DNA of 64,000 nt from DATEDA01 sp963789885 (GTDB taxonomy: Bacteria > Pseudomonadota > Gammaproteobacteria > Burkholderiales > SG8-39): NCBI GenBank assembly GCA_963789885.1, contig CAWBNB010000029.1:127011-191010 (forward strand), in the 5' to 3' direction. The stretch's first letter is position 1; the number at the start of each line of letters is the position of its first letter. Below are positions 20,100 to 31,589 of the stretch, one piece after another. The translations under genes and the position numbers were made by a program. The notes beneath the pieces are model-generated. The model had not been told where the DNA came from, searched no databases, and was given only the letters and a program-made list of their open reading frames with translations.

Positions 20100-20122
20100 G
20101 CGGCGGCGCGGGGCGCGCGGGC

Positions 20123-21163
20123 ATGGCGCAAGGCCCGTTCCGGCTCGGCGAGATCGTCGGCCGGCTGGGCGGCGAGCTCCTAGGCGACCCGGCGGTCGAG
20201 GTGCGCGGCCTGGCAACGCTGCGGGGCGCGCAGCCCGGTGACCTGTCGTTCCTTGTCCAGCCGAAGTATCGAACCGACCTGGCGGCCACCCGCGCCTCCG
20301 CGGTGATCCTGTCGCAGGGTGAACGCGATGCGACGGGCCTCCCGCGCATCGTCTGCCGCGACCCGTACGCGTACTTCGCCCACGTCTCGCAGCTCTTCCA
20401 TCCGCCCCGGCCGGTGATCCCGGGGGTCCATCCGGCAGCAGTCGTCGCCCCGGACGCGAGCATCCCGGCGAGCGTCAGGGTCGAGGCAGGGTGCGTCGTC
20501 GAGCGCGGCGTGACGCTCGGCGAGCGGGTGGTTCTGGGTGCCGGCTGTTTCGTGGGGGAGGGCGCGACGATCGGCGCCGACAGTCGCCTGTATCCGCGCG
20601 CGGTCGTGCACGATGCCTGCGTGATCGGAGCACGCGCGATCGTCCATTCAGGCGCGGTGATCGGCGCGGACGGTTTCGGATTCGCCCCCGAGGACGGCAG
20701 GTGGATCAAGATCGCGCAGACCGGGCGCGTGGTGATCGGGGACGACGTCGAGGTGGGAGCGAACACCTCGATCGATCGCGGGGCGATCGACGACACGGTG
20801 ATCGAAGACGGCGTCAAGCTCGACAACCAGATCCAGATCGGCCACAACTGCCGGATCGGCGCCCACACCGCGATCGCCGGCTGCGTCGGCATCGCCGGCT
20901 CGACCACCATCGGCCGGCACTGCATGATCGGCGGCGCGGCGATGATCGGCGGGCACCTGTCGATCGCCGACCGCACGATCATCGCCGGGAGCACCGTGGT
21001 GACCAGGTCGATCGACCGGGCCGACACCTACTCGAGCGTGATCCCCGCCACCGAGGTGCGCGGGTGGCGCCGGACGGTTGCCCTGATGCGCGGCCTCGCG
21101 CGCATGTCGGAGCGAATTCGCGAGCTCGAGCGCCGGCTCGCAGGAACGGAGCGAGAACGATGA
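20123..21163 (+). CDS. lpxD: UDP-3-O-acylglucosamine N-acyltransferase
   Basis: A 346-residue third enzyme of lipid A synthesis. A uridine-binding N-terminal domain (to about residue 100) precedes a left-handed beta-helix of hexapeptide repeats starting around HPAAVVAPDASIP. The catalytic His lies in the segment FAPEDGRWIKIAQTGR or the adjacent IQIGHNC. A C-terminal helix ends in RELERRLAG. Its last bases ATGA start fabZ. Confidence 0.95.
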   Translation: MAQGPFRLGEIVGRLGGELLGDPAVEVRGLATLRGAQPGDLSFLVQPKYRTDLAATRASAVILSQGERDATGLPRIVCRDPYAYFAHVSQLFHPPRPVIPGVHPAAVVAPDASIPASVRVEAGCVVERGVTLGERVVLGAGCFVGEGATIGADSRLYPRAVVHDACVIGARAIVHSGAVIGADGFGFAPEDGRWIKIAQTGRVVIGDDVEVGANTSIDRGAIDDTVIEDGVKLDNQIQIGHNCRIGAHTAIAGCVGIAGSTTIGRHCMIGGAAMIGGHLSIADRTIIAGSTVVTRSIDRADTYSSVIPATEVRGWRRTVALMRGLARMSERIRELERRLAGTERER

Positions 21164-21603
21164 ACGCGATGGACATCAAGGCGGTGATGGACCACTTGCC
21201 GCACCGTTACCCGTTCCTGCTGATCGACCGGGTGCTCGAGCTCGAGCCGGGCAAGCAGATCCTCGCCTTGAAGAACGTGACGATCAACGAGCCGTTCTTT
21301 CCCGGACATTTCCCGCACCATCCGGTGATGCCCGGCGTGATGGTGATCGAGGCGCTGGCCCAGGCCGCGGCGATCCTCGCGTTCAGATCGGGCGAGCGCC
21401 GCCCGGACGCGAGCTCGGTGCTGTACTTCGTCGGCATCGACGAGGCGCGGTTCAAGAGCCCGGTCGAGCCCGGCGATCAGCTGACGCTCCAGGCCCGGAT
21501 CGAGCGGCACCTCAAGGGCATCTGGAAGTTCTCGACCGAGGCGCGCGTGGGCGAGCGGATCGCCGCGGAGGCGAAGATGATGTGCGCGCTGCGCAGCGCC
21601 TGA
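21160..21603 (+). CDS. fabZ: 3-hydroxyacyl-ACP dehydratase FabZ
   Basis: A 147-residue hot-dog fold dehydratase of fatty acid elongation. The catalytic His is in FFPGHFPHHPVMPGV and the catalytic Glu in VMVIEALAQAAAIL. The ATG at 21160 overlaps the lpxD stop; a second ATG nine bases later (MDIKAVMDHLPHRYPF) is an equally plausible start. It is placed between lpxD and lpxA as usual, balancing 3-hydroxyacyl-ACP use between lipid A and phospholipid. Confidence 0.96.
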   Translation: MNAMDIKAVMDHLPHRYPFLLIDRVLELEPGKQILALKNVTINEPFFPGHFPHHPVMPGVMVIEALAQAAAILAFRSGERRPDASSVLYFVGIDEARFKSPVEPGDQLTLQARIERHLKGIWKFSTEARVGERIAAEAKMMCALRSA

Positions 21604-21617
21604 CGCTCCGCCCGAGG

Positions 21618-22390
21618 ATGATTCACCCGACCGCAATCATCCACCCGCAGGCGGCGCTCGGCGCGAACGTGAGCGTCGGCGCGTACTCGATCATCGGCGA
21701 GCACGTGGAGATCGGCGACGGCACCGAGATCGGGCCGCACTCGATCGTCGAGGGCCCGACGCGGATCGGCCGGCGAGAACCGGATCGGCAGCTTCACCGT
21801 GCTCGGCGGCGCCGCCGCAGGACAAGAGCTATCGGGGCGAACCGACCCGCCTCGAGATCGGCGACCGCAACACCATCCGCGAATACTGCACTTTCAACCG
21901 CGGGACGATGAAGGACGCGCGCGTCACGCGGGTCGGCGACGACAACTGGATCATGGGCTACGTGCACCTCGCCCACGACTGCCAGATCGGCAACAGCACC
22001 GTGCTCGCGAACAGCACCCAGCTCGCCGGCCACGTGCACATCGGCGACTGGGCGATCCTCGGCGGGTTCACCGGCGTGCACCAGTTCGTGCGCATCGGCG
22101 CCCACACGATGATCGGTGGCGGGACGATGCTGCGGCAGGACGTCCCGCCGTACGTCACGGTCGCCGGCAACCCGCCAAAGGCGTTCGGGGTGAACAGCGA
22201 AGGGCTGAGGCGGCGCGCGTTCACGCCCGAGACGATCGAGGCAATCCAGGCAGCCTATCGCACGCTGTACCGCGCGGGCCTCTCGTTTGCCGACGCTCAG
22301 GCCGAGCTCGCGCGCACGGCGGCCGGCCGCCCCGAGCTGACCGCGCTGGTCGAATTCCTCCGGGCCGCGACTCGCGGCATCGTGCGTTAG
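21618..22390 (+). CDS. lpxA: UDP-N-acetylglucosamine acyltransferase LpxA (two frameshifts)
   Basis: First enzyme of lipid A synthesis; a left-handed beta-helix trimer. The start MIHPTAIIHPQAALG is typical. The sequence needs two corrections: an extra C at 21774 (restoring IGRENRIGSFTVLGGA) and an extra G at about 21814 (restoring PQDKSYRGEPTRLEIGD). With both removed it is 256 residues, the usual length, with the catalytic His in YVHLAHDCQIG and the C-terminal region ending GIVR. As lpxA is essential and the rest is intact, I treat the shifts as probable sequence errors. GAGG precedes the start by 6 bp. Confidence 0.9.
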
Positions 22391-22483
22391 GGAGCGATAC
22401 GATGCCGAAGGCCACGCCGGTCGCGACTCTGGGGTGCCCGGGGAGCCGCGGCCTCTCGGGACGTGGCGACTAGAGCGGAGCCG

Positions 22484-23632
22484 ATGGCGAGCATCGTCAT
22501 GGTCGCAGGCGAGGCCTCCGGCGACCTTCTCGGCAGCCGCCTGATCGACACCCTCCGCCGCCGCATCCCGGCGGCGAAGTTCGCCGGCATCGGCGGGCCG
22601 CGGATGATCGCCGCCGGGTTCGAGTCGTGGTTTCCCCAGGAGACGCTCGCGGTGCGCGGCTTCGTCGAGGTGCTGCGCCACCTGCGCGGGATCCTCGCGG
22701 TCCGGCGCGAGCTTGCGCGGCGGATCCTCGCCGACCGGCCGCAGCTCTTCCTCGGGATCGACTCCCCGGAGTTCAATCTCGGCCTCGAGCGGCGCCTGAA
22801 GAACGCCGGCATCCGCACCGCTCACATGGTCAGCCCGCAGGTGTGGGCCTGGCGGTCCGGGCGGGTGCGCAGCATCGGGCAGTCGGTGTCCCAGCTGCTC
22901 GTGCTGTTTCCGTTCGAGGAAGCGCTGTACCGCGAGGCGGGCATCGACGTGACCTACGTCGGCCATCCCCTCGCCGACGAGATCCCGGACCGGATCGACC
23001 GCGAGGCGATGCGCGCCGAGCTGCGCCTGCCGGCGCGCGCGAAGGTCGTCACCGTGCTGCCGGGAAGCCGGCAGTCCGAGATCGAAATGATGGCCGACGT
23101 GTTCATCGAGACGGCGAAGGCGATCGCCCGCACCAGCCCCGACGTACGCTTCCTGGTGCCGCTTGTGACGCGCGAGACGCGCGCGCTCTTCGAGGAGGCG
23201 GTCTACCGCTGCAACGCGCGCGAGCTACCCCTGACGCTGCTCTTCGGGCATGCCCGTGACGCGCTGGCGGCGTGCGACGTCGCCCTCGCAGCCAGCGGTA
23301 CGGTGACCCTGGAGGCGGCGCTGTCGCATCGCCCGATGGTCATCGCCTACCGCGTCGCCCCGCTCTCGGCCGCGGTCGCGCGGTGGCTGGTGCGCGTCCC
23401 GCATATCGGTCTGCCGAACATCCTGTGCGGCGAAGCGGTGGCGCCGGAGTTCCTGCAGGACGACGCCACGCCGGAGAATCTCGCCCAGGCGGTCGCGAAC
23501 CTGCTCGCCGACGAGCCCGTACGCCGGCGGATCGAGCACCGGTTCGAGCGACTGCACCACGAGCTCCGCCGCGACGCCGCGGAGCGCGCGGCCGACGCGC
23601 TGATGCCGCTGCTCGCGCCCGGGGCCGCGTGA
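22484..23632 (+). CDS. lpxB: Lipid-A-disaccharide synthase
   Basis: A 382-residue glycosyltransferase (GT19) that condenses UDP-diacylglucosamine with lipid X. Landmarks: MVAGEASGDLLGSRLI at the start, FAGIGGPRM, GIDSPEFNL, VSPQVWAWRSGRV, VGHPLADEI, VLPGSRQSEI and ASGTVTLEAAL. I chose the ATG at 22484, with GGAG 6 bp upstream, over an in-frame GTG 21 bp earlier. It overlaps rnhB by 4 bp (GTGA). The 93-bp gap after lpxA holds no recognised gene. Confidence 0.95.
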   Translation: MASIVMVAGEASGDLLGSRLIDTLRRRIPAAKFAGIGGPRMIAAGFESWFPQETLAVRGFVEVLRHLRGILAVRRELARRILADRPQLFLGIDSPEFNLGLERRLKNAGIRTAHMVSPQVWAWRSGRVRSIGQSVSQLLVLFPFEEALYREAGIDVTYVGHPLADEIPDRIDREAMRAELRLPARAKVVTVLPGSRQSEIEMMADVFIETAKAIARTSPDVRFLVPLVTRETRALFEEAVYRCNARELPLTLLFGHARDALAACDVALAASGTVTLEAALSHRPMVIAYRVAPLSAAVARWLVRVPHIGLPNILCGEAVAPEFLQDDATPENLAQAVANLLADEPVRRRIEHRFERLHHELRRDAAERAADALMPLLAPGAA

Positions 23633-24240
23633 AGAGCGCCCGGTGCACCTGCGGCGTCGACGAGGCCGGCCGCGGTCCGCTGGCCGGCCCGGTCTACGCG
23701 GCGGCGGTGATCCTCGATCCTGGGCGCCGGATCCGGGGCCTCGACGACTCGAAACAGCTCGCACCGGCCGTGCGCCTCGAGCTCGCGGAGCGGATCCGGT
23801 CGCGCGCGCTCGCCTGGGCGGTTGCAAGCGCGTCGGTGGAGGAGATCGACGCGCTGAACATCCTTCAGGCGGCGCTGCTCGCGATGCGTCGCGCCGTTAC
23901 CGCACTCGGCGTCGTCCCCGAGCTCGCGCTCATCGACGGCCTGCATTGTCCGCAACTGCCGATCGAGGTCCGGGCGATCGTCGACGGGGACGCCAAAGTG
24001 AAGGCGATCTCGGCCGCCTCCATCCTCGCGAAGACCGCGCGCGATGCCGAAATGGTCAGGCTTGCCGAGCGCTACCCGCAGTACGGCTTCGAGCGCCACA
24101 AGGGCTATCCGACGCCCGAGCATCTCGCGCTCCTGCGGCGTTTCGGTCCGTGCGAGGTCTACCGGCGCAGCTTCGCGCCGGTCCGCGCACTGCTCACCGG
24201 TGGCGAGCAGGCGGCGCTGTTTCCTTCGGACCCGCAGTGA
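23629..24240 (+). CDS. rnhB: Ribonuclease HII
   Basis: A 203-residue enzyme that removes ribonucleotides from DNA. GVDEAGRGPLAGPV contains the first two acidic residues; LALIDGLHCP and KVKAISAASILAKTARD hold the others. The GTG start overlaps the lpxB stop. Its final 47 bp overlap the 3' end of the convergent senB, an unusual arrangement suggesting senB was placed here after the lpxB-rnhB order was set. Confidence 0.95.
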   Translation: MKSARCTCGVDEAGRGPLAGPVYAAAVILDPGRRIRGLDDSKQLAPAVRLELAERIRSRALAWAVASASVEEIDALNILQAALLAMRRAVTALGVVPELALIDGLHCPQLPIEVRAIVDGDAKVKAISAASILAKTARDAEMVRLAERYPQYGFERHKGYPTPEHLALLRRFGPCEVYRRSFAPVRALLTGGEQAALFPSDPQ

Positions 24241-25189
24241 CGCGGCTCGCCTCGCGCACGACCGCGAGGAGCCGCTGCCGTTCGGCGGCCGGCGCGAAGA
24301 GCCGGCGCCGGGCGGCCACGCCGGCCTTCAGCCGCCGATAGAACGCGGGGTCGGACCGGGCGCGGTCGATGAGGCGCGCCAATGCGCGCTCGTCCGCAAG
24401 GGGGTAGTACCCCGGATAGTCGCGGCCGAGCATTCCGACGTTGCCCCGAATGCGCGAGGCGATCACCGGCACGCCGGCGCGCGCGGCCTCGCATATCACG
24501 TTTGCGCCGCCCTCCATGCGGGAGCTGACCACGAGGAGGTGGCTCGCCCCGAGCAAGGCGAGCGCGCGCGAGTGCGGAACGCCGCCGATCCAGCGATAGC
24601 GCGGATCGGCGCGCGCGAGGCGGGCGGCCTCCTTGGCCATGGCGGGTGCGAGCGCATCGCCTACGTGCAGAACCTCGAGCTCCGTCGCATCGCGGAGATA
24701 CCGCAAAGCGAGCGCGGCGCGGAACGGGTCTTTCTCGTCGCGCAAGTGCCCCACCACGCACAGCCGGAACCTGCGCAAGAGCGGTCGTGCGCGGCGCGAC
24801 ACCCGCGCCGATTGATACACCGGACGGACTTTCCGCCGCAGGCGTGGGGCCACCTCGAGCGCCCCCATGTCCTGGAGCGTCACGAGCAGGGTAGCCGCCT
24901 CGAGGGAACGCTGCGCGGCGGCATCGACGCGGATGTCACGGTACAGGTCGGTACCGGTGAGCACGACGATCAGCGGGCGCTCGGGATACCGCGCGCGAAA
25001 GCGCGCGATCGAGGCGGCGCTCCTGCGGGCGTGCAGCGCGATCATCAGGTCGCACTCGGCGCCGTCCCAGGCCGAGGCGACCCGGACCCGGTGGCCGGCG
25101 TCGCGCAGGAACGCGGCGTAGCGCTGCGCCGTGTGGCGATTCCCGGTGCGGGTGCTCGCCGCAGACGGCGTCACGATCGCGATTCTCAT
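24194..25189 (-). CDS. senB: Glycosyltransferase-like selenosugar synthase, SenB family
   Basis: A 331-residue GT4-like protein. It matches the family that was a generic glycosyltransferase family until SenB was shown to make a selenosugar from UDP-GlcNAc and selenophosphate. Recognisable segments: MRIAIVTPSAA, DLMIALHARRSA, IVVLTGTDLYRDI, CVVGHLRDEKDPFRAA, HLLVVSSRMEGGANVI and GNVGMLGRDYPGYY. The divergent neighbour is an EgtB/SenA-type protein, exactly the partner expected. Family assignment is from recalled sequence; substrate is inferred from context. Start codons of senB and senA are only 27 bp apart. selD and egtD are not in the window. Confidence 0.82.
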   Translation of the reverse strand: MRIAIVTPSAASTRTGNRHTAQRYAAFLRDAGHRVRVASAWDGAECDLMIALHARRSAASIARFRARYPERPLIVVLTGTDLYRDIRVDAAAQRSLEAATLLVTLQDMGALEVAPRLRRKVRPVYQSARVSRRARPLLRRFRLCVVGHLRDEKDPFRAALALRYLRDATELEVLHVGDALAPAMAKEAARLARADPRYRWIGGVPHSRALALLGASHLLVVSSRMEGGANVICEAARAGVPVIASRIRGNVGMLGRDYPGYYPLADERALARLIDRARSDPAFYRRLKAGVAARRRLFAPAAERQRLLAVVREASRVTAGPKETAPPARHR

Positions 25190-25216
25190 CCTCTTTCCCG
25201 TTAAACTCGGGCCCCG

Positions 25217-26529
25217 ATGCCGACCCGTCCGACCGCGGACCTGATTCCGCCCGGAACGCTCGCGGCGGAGGAGGTGCGCCGGCACCTCGATGCCGCGCGC
25301 GATCGCCTTCGCGCCCTGACCGGCGATCTCGACGGCGAGCGATTGTTGGGCCCGAAGCTCGCCATCGTCAACCCGGTGCTCTGGGAGATCGGCCACGTCG
25401 CGTGGTTCCAGGAGCATTGGTGCCTGCGCATGCGCCCCGACGGGACGCTCGCGCCGAGCCGGCTCGACGGCGCCGACCGGCTCTACGATTCGAGCGCGAT
25501 CCCGCACGCTGTCCGCTGGGACCTGCCGTTACCCTCGCACGCCGTGACGCGCGCGTATCTCGAGGCGGTGCTCGACGACGTGCAGGCAGCGATCGCCCGG
25601 TGTCCCGAGGACGAACGTCTGCTCTATTTCGCCGAGCTCGCCGCCTGCCACGAGGACATGCATGGCGAGGCGTTCCACTACACCCGGCAGACGCTCGGCT
25701 ATCCGGCGCCCTCGCTCCCGCTGACGCCGCCGGCGCCGACGGCAGCCGGCGTCGATGGCGATGCGGCATTCGAGGGCGGCGTCTTCCGCCTCGGCGCGAC
25801 GCCCGGGGCGGGCTTCGTCCATGACAACGAGAAATGGGCGCATCCAGTGAAGGTGGCGCCGTTCCGGATCGCCCGCACCGCGGTGACGCAACCGGGAGTT
25901 CGCCGCATTCGTCGACGCCGGCGGCTATGCGCGCCGCGAGTGGTGGACGGACGAGGGCTGGATGTGGCGTACCTCACGCATGGCCGAGGCACCGCAGTAC
26001 TGGCGCCGGTGGGACGGCGAGTGGAGCGAGCGCCGGTTCGACCGCTGGCAGCCGCTCGCGCCGGACGAGCCGGTCGTGCACGTCGCCTGGCACGAGGTGC
26101 AGGCGTACTGTCGCTTCGCGGGCCGACGGTTGCCGACGGAGGCGGAGTGGGAGTACGCCGCCTGCGACGGCGAGGACGACGCCGAAACCGGCGACGCCGT
26201 GGCATTCGACGCGCGTGTCAACCGCACACGCAAATCTGGAAGGATCGGTGCGGTCACCGGTGGCCGCCTACGCCAGCGGCGACACGCTCCGGGGCTGCCG
26301 GCAGCTCTTCGGGAACGTGTGGGAGTGGACGGCCTCGACGTTCGGCCCGTATCCCGGCTTCGTCGCCGATCCCTACAAGGAGTACTCGGCGCCGTGGTTC
26401 GGGACGCACAAGGTGCTTCGCGGCGGCAGCTTCGCGACGCCGGTCCGGCTGTTGCGCACCACCTGGCGCAACTTCTACACGCCGGACCGGTACGACGTCT
26501 TCGCCGGGTTCCGAACCTGCGCCGTGTGA
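25217..26529 (+). CDS. senA: Selenoneine synthase SenA / EgtB-type sulfoxide synthase (two frameshifts)
   Basis: A 436-residue protein once two extra bases are removed (around 25892-25895, restoring EFAAFVDAGGYARREWW, and at 26222-26223, restoring AHANLEGSV). An N-terminal DinB-like domain with metal-binding His residues (EIGHVAWFQEHW; ACHEDMHGEAFHYTRQ) precedes an FGE-sulfatase domain ending GNVWEWTAS, LRGGSF and FAGFRTCAV. EgtB couples hercynine with cysteine or glutamylcysteine; SenA couples it with a selenosugar. Pairing with senB favours SenA, but EgtB cannot be excluded by sequence alone. The last bases GTGA start the next gene. Confidence 0.78.
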
Positions 26530-27323
26530 CGAAGCGGATCGCCTCGCGCGAGAACGCGCTGTACAAGGCTCTCGCCAGGCTCGCCGGGTCCTCGCGAGCG
26601 CGGCGGGAAAGCCGTGCAGCGATCCTGGACGGCCCACACCTCATCGCAGCGTTCCGGGCGAGCGGCGGGACGGCCGAGACGCTAGTGGCAAGCGAAAGCG
26701 GGTACGTGCGAGGCGAGATCCGTGCGCTGTTCGACGGGACGCCGGCACGCGCGCGTGCGGTGCTCACGGACCGGCTCTTCGACGCGGTCGCCCAGGTCGC
26801 GACCCCGACCGGCATCCTCGCGGTCGTCACTGTACCGGGGCCGGAAAGCGTGCCCGCAGTGCTCGAGACCTGCCTGCTGCTGGAAGGCATCCAGGATCCC
26901 GGCAATCTCGGTTCGATCCTGCGAACCGCAGCTGCGGCCGGCGTCCGGCAGGTGTTCCTTGCGCCCGGCTGCGTGTTCGCCTGGTCGCCTAAGGTCCTGC
27001 GCGCGGGGCAGGGCGCCCATTTCGGCCTCTCGATCCACGAGGGTGCGCCGCTCGCCGTACTGGCCAAACGATTTGCGGGTCAAGTCGTGGCAACCGATCC
27101 GCACGCCGACGCCTCGGTGTTTGATCTGGATCTCACCGGGCCGGTGGCGTGGGTACTCGGGAGCGAGGGCGGGGGCGTATCGACGGCGCTCGCGGCGCAC
27201 GCCGCGGTGCGTGCGCGTATCCCGATGCCCGGATTAGCCGAATCCCTCAACGTCGCCGCCGCGGCGGCGATCTGCCTGTTCGAGCAGGTCCGTCAGCGCG
27301 CGCGGCGCGCCCCTCCGAACTGA
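26526..27323 (+). CDS. TrmH/SpoU-family RNA 2'-O-methyltransferase
   Basis: A 265-residue SPOUT methyltransferase. The three motifs are clear: motif 1 LLEGIQDPGNLGSILRTAAA, motif 2 VLGSEGGGVS, and motif 3 IPMPGLAESLNVAAAAAI, forming the trefoil-knot SAM site. An N-terminal substrate-binding domain (to about residue 105) is present. The target RNA is unknown. GTG 26526 overlaps the senA stop. In many betaproteobacteria this gene follows rnhB directly, so senB/senA appear to interrupt that order. Confidence 0.88.
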   Translation: MTKRIASRENALYKALARLAGSSRARRESRAAILDGPHLIAAFRASGGTAETLVASESGYVRGEIRALFDGTPARARAVLTDRLFDAVAQVATPTGILAVVTVPGPESVPAVLETCLLLEGIQDPGNLGSILRTAAAAGVRQVFLAPGCVFAWSPKVLRAGQGAHFGLSIHEGAPLAVLAKRFAGQVVATDPHADASVFDLDLTGPVAWVLGSEGGGVSTALAAHAAVRARIPMPGLAESLNVAAAAAICLFEQVRQRARRAPPN

Positions 27324-27348
27324 CGACGGGATCCAGGCGCCGGCGCTC

Positions 27349-28176
27349 CTAAAACACCCGGCGCTCCAGCTTCACGTCCTGCATGACCTTGGTCGCGATC
27401 TCTTCGATCGAGCGCGTGGTGGAATTGAGCCACGCGACGCCGTACCGGCGCATCATCTTCTCCGCCTCGTCGACCTCGTACCTGCAGTTCTCGAGCCGCG
27501 CGTAGCGGCTGTCCGGCCGGCGCTCGTTGCGGATCTCGGCCAGCCGCTCCGGCGCGATCGTGAGCCCGTAGACCTTCCTCAGATGCGGCTCGACCGCGCC
27601 CGGCAGCGTGCCGCGATCGAAGTCGTCGGGCGTGAGCGGGTAGTTGGCGGCCTTGATGCCGAGCTGGAGCGCCATGTAGAGGCAGGTGGGCGTCTTGCCG
27701 CTGCGGGAGACGCCGACCAGGATCACGTCGGCCTTGCCCAGGTCCTGGTTGCCGAGCCCATCGTCGTGCGCGAGCGCGAAGTTGATCGCCTCGATCCGGT
27801 CGAGATACTCCTTGTTGTTCGCCACGCTGTGCGAGCGGCCGACGGTGTGCGTGGAGCGGGTGCCGAGCTCGGTCTCCAGCGGATTCAGGAACCCCTCGAA
27901 GAAATCGAGCACGAGCGCGTCCGCGCCCCGCAGCACGGTCCGGATGTCATCGTTCACCAATGTGCAGAACACGATCGGGCGGGCGCCCGATTCCGCCTTT
28001 GCACCGGCGATCCGCGCAAGGCACTCCTCGGCCTTCGCAATCGAGTCGATGAACGGCTCCACGATCTGCTGGAAGTCGATGCCGTCGAACTGGGTCAGCA
28101 GGCTGTGGCCGAGGGCCTCCGCGGTGATGCCGGTGCCGTCCGAAACGAAGAACACCGTGCGACGTGATTGCGGCAT
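27349..28176 (-). CDS. ppsR: PEP synthase regulatory protein (bifunctional kinase/pyrophosphorylase)
   Basis: A 275-residue DUF299-family protein. It uses ADP to phosphorylate, and phosphate to dephosphorylate, a threonine near the catalytic His of PEP synthase, switching it off and on. The P-loop-like VGVSRSGKTPTCLYMA and the following ANYPLTPDDF are diagnostic, as is the start FFVSDGTGITAEALGHSLL. It is divergent from ppsA, its target, with 101 bp between starts. Confidence 0.95.
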   Translation of the reverse strand: MPQSRRTVFFVSDGTGITAEALGHSLLTQFDGIDFQQIVEPFIDSIAKAEECLARIAGAKAESGARPIVFCTLVNDDIRTVLRGADALVLDFFEGFLNPLETELGTRSTHTVGRSHSVANNKEYLDRIEAINFALAHDDGLGNQDLGKADVILVGVSRSGKTPTCLYMALQLGIKAANYPLTPDDFDRGTLPGAVEPHLRKVYGLTIAPERLAEIRNERRPDSRYARLENCRYEVDEAEKMMRRYGVAWLNSTTRSIEEIATKVMQDVKLERRVF

Positions 28177-28218
28177 CGATTTTTTGTGTCCGGATGGTGC
28201 GGCGCGATAGGGGCGCCG

Positions 28219-28224
28219 GTAAAA
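28219..28224 (+). promoter_or_regulatory. Candidate -10 element (TAAAAT) of ppsA
   Basis: TAAAAT, followed by AGCCGC, lies 54 bp before the ppsA ATG in the ppsR/ppsA divergent gap. No convincing -35 hexamer is found at 16-18 bp. AGGAG precedes the ATG by 10 bp and supports the chosen ppsA start. Confidence 0.4.
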
Positions 28225-28277
28225 TAGCCGCTTCCCGCCCGATCGACAAGCGGAGCGGCGAGAGGAGCGTGCGCGAC

Positions 28278-30644
<2,367 letters not shown>

Positions 30645-30648
30645 GCAC

Positions 30649-31096
30649 TCAGACCTTCACGCGCAGCAGCCGCTGCTTCTCGCGGTCCCACTCCCGCTCC
30701 TTCTCCGCCGCGCGCTTGTCGTACTGCTTCTTCCCCCGCGCGAGGCCGATCTCGAGCTTGATGCGACCCTTCGCGTAGTGCAGGTTGATCGGCACGAGCG
30801 CGTAGCCGGCGCGCTCGACCTTGCCGATGAGCTTCCGGATCTCCTCGGCGCGCAGCAGGAGCTTGCGGGTGCGGGTCGGGTCGGGCTTGACGTGGGTGGA
30901 GGCGGTGGCGAGCGGGCTGACGTGCGCGCCGACGAGAAAGACCTCGCCCGCCCTTGAGGATGACGTACGCTTCCTTCAGCTGCGCACGCCCGGCGCGGAT
31001 CGCCTTCACCTCCCAGCCCTCGAGCGCGAGGCCGGCCTCGTACCGTTCCTCGATGAAGTAGTCGTGGAAGGCCTTGCGATTCTCGACGATGCTCAC
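30649..31096 (-). CDS. smpB: SsrA-binding protein SmpB (single-base frameshift)
   Basis: Partner of tmRNA in rescuing stalled ribosomes. The N-terminal part SIVENRKAFHDYFIEERYEAG is intact to AYVILKGG. One extra C in the run at 30946-30948 (plus strand) then breaks the frame, and the next frame continues with EVFLVGAHVSPLATAST and on to LARGKKQYDKRAAEKEREW. Corrected length is 148 residues, normal for SmpB. The start is a GTG at 31096. It is divergent from ratA-rnfH, the usual neighbourhood. Confidence 0.92.
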
Positions 31097-31151
31097 CGGG
31101 CGTCCGTTTCGATAAACTGTGGGCGATTCTAGCCCGGCCCGCACTCCGCTC

Positions 31152-31589
31152 GTGGTCACCGTCGAACGCCAGGCGATCGTCCCCTACAGCGCGCAGCGGA
31201 TGTACGCGCTCGTCGAGGACGTCGAGTCCTATCCGCTGTTCCTCCCGTGGTGCAGCGGCACCGAGGTGGCTTCGCGCAGCGCGCGCCGGGCGGTCGCGAC
31301 GATCCACATCGACTTCCGCGGCGTGCAGCAGGCGTTCACGACCGAGAACCGGATGCGCCCTGGCGAGCGGATCGAGATGGCGCTTGTCAGCGGGCCGTTC
31401 AGGGACCTGGCAGGCGAATGGCGTTTCCACGCGCTCTCGGCCGCGGGCTGCCGGGTCGAGCTCGCGCTCGCGTATCAGCTCGCGAATCCGCTGCTCGGCC
31501 GGGTCGTCGGACCGGTGTTCGACCACATCGCCAACACCTTCGTCGACGCGTTCGCGCGCCGGGCCGAGGCACTGCACGAGTCGCCGTGA
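31152..31589 (+). CDS. ratA: RatA/COQ10-like START-domain protein
   Basis: A 145-residue SRPBCC lipid-binding fold protein. YSAQRMYALVEDVESYPLFLPWCSG (residues about 10-34), FTTENRM, FRDLAGEWRFHAL and the C-terminal helix DHIANTFVDAFARRAE match the RatA/Coq10 family. In E. coli RatA was reported to inhibit 70S assembly; in other organisms relatives bind ubiquinone, so the function here is open. I prefer GTG 31152; another GTG at 31119 would overlap a GATAAACT promoter-like element. Its stop overlaps rnfH by one base. Confidence 0.85.
   Translation: MVTVERQAIVPYSAQRMYALVEDVESYPLFLPWCSGTEVASRSARRAVATIHIDFRGVQQAFTTENRMRPGERIEMALVSGPFRDLAGEWRFHALSAAGCRVELALAYQLANPLLGRVVGPVFDHIANTFVDAFARRAEALHESP

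Noticed and set aside
22402..22473. Short open frame (24 codons) with a GGGAG upstream in the lpxA-lpxB gap
   Set aside because: Too short, unrecognised, and likely to arise by chance in a 93-bp GC-rich gap.
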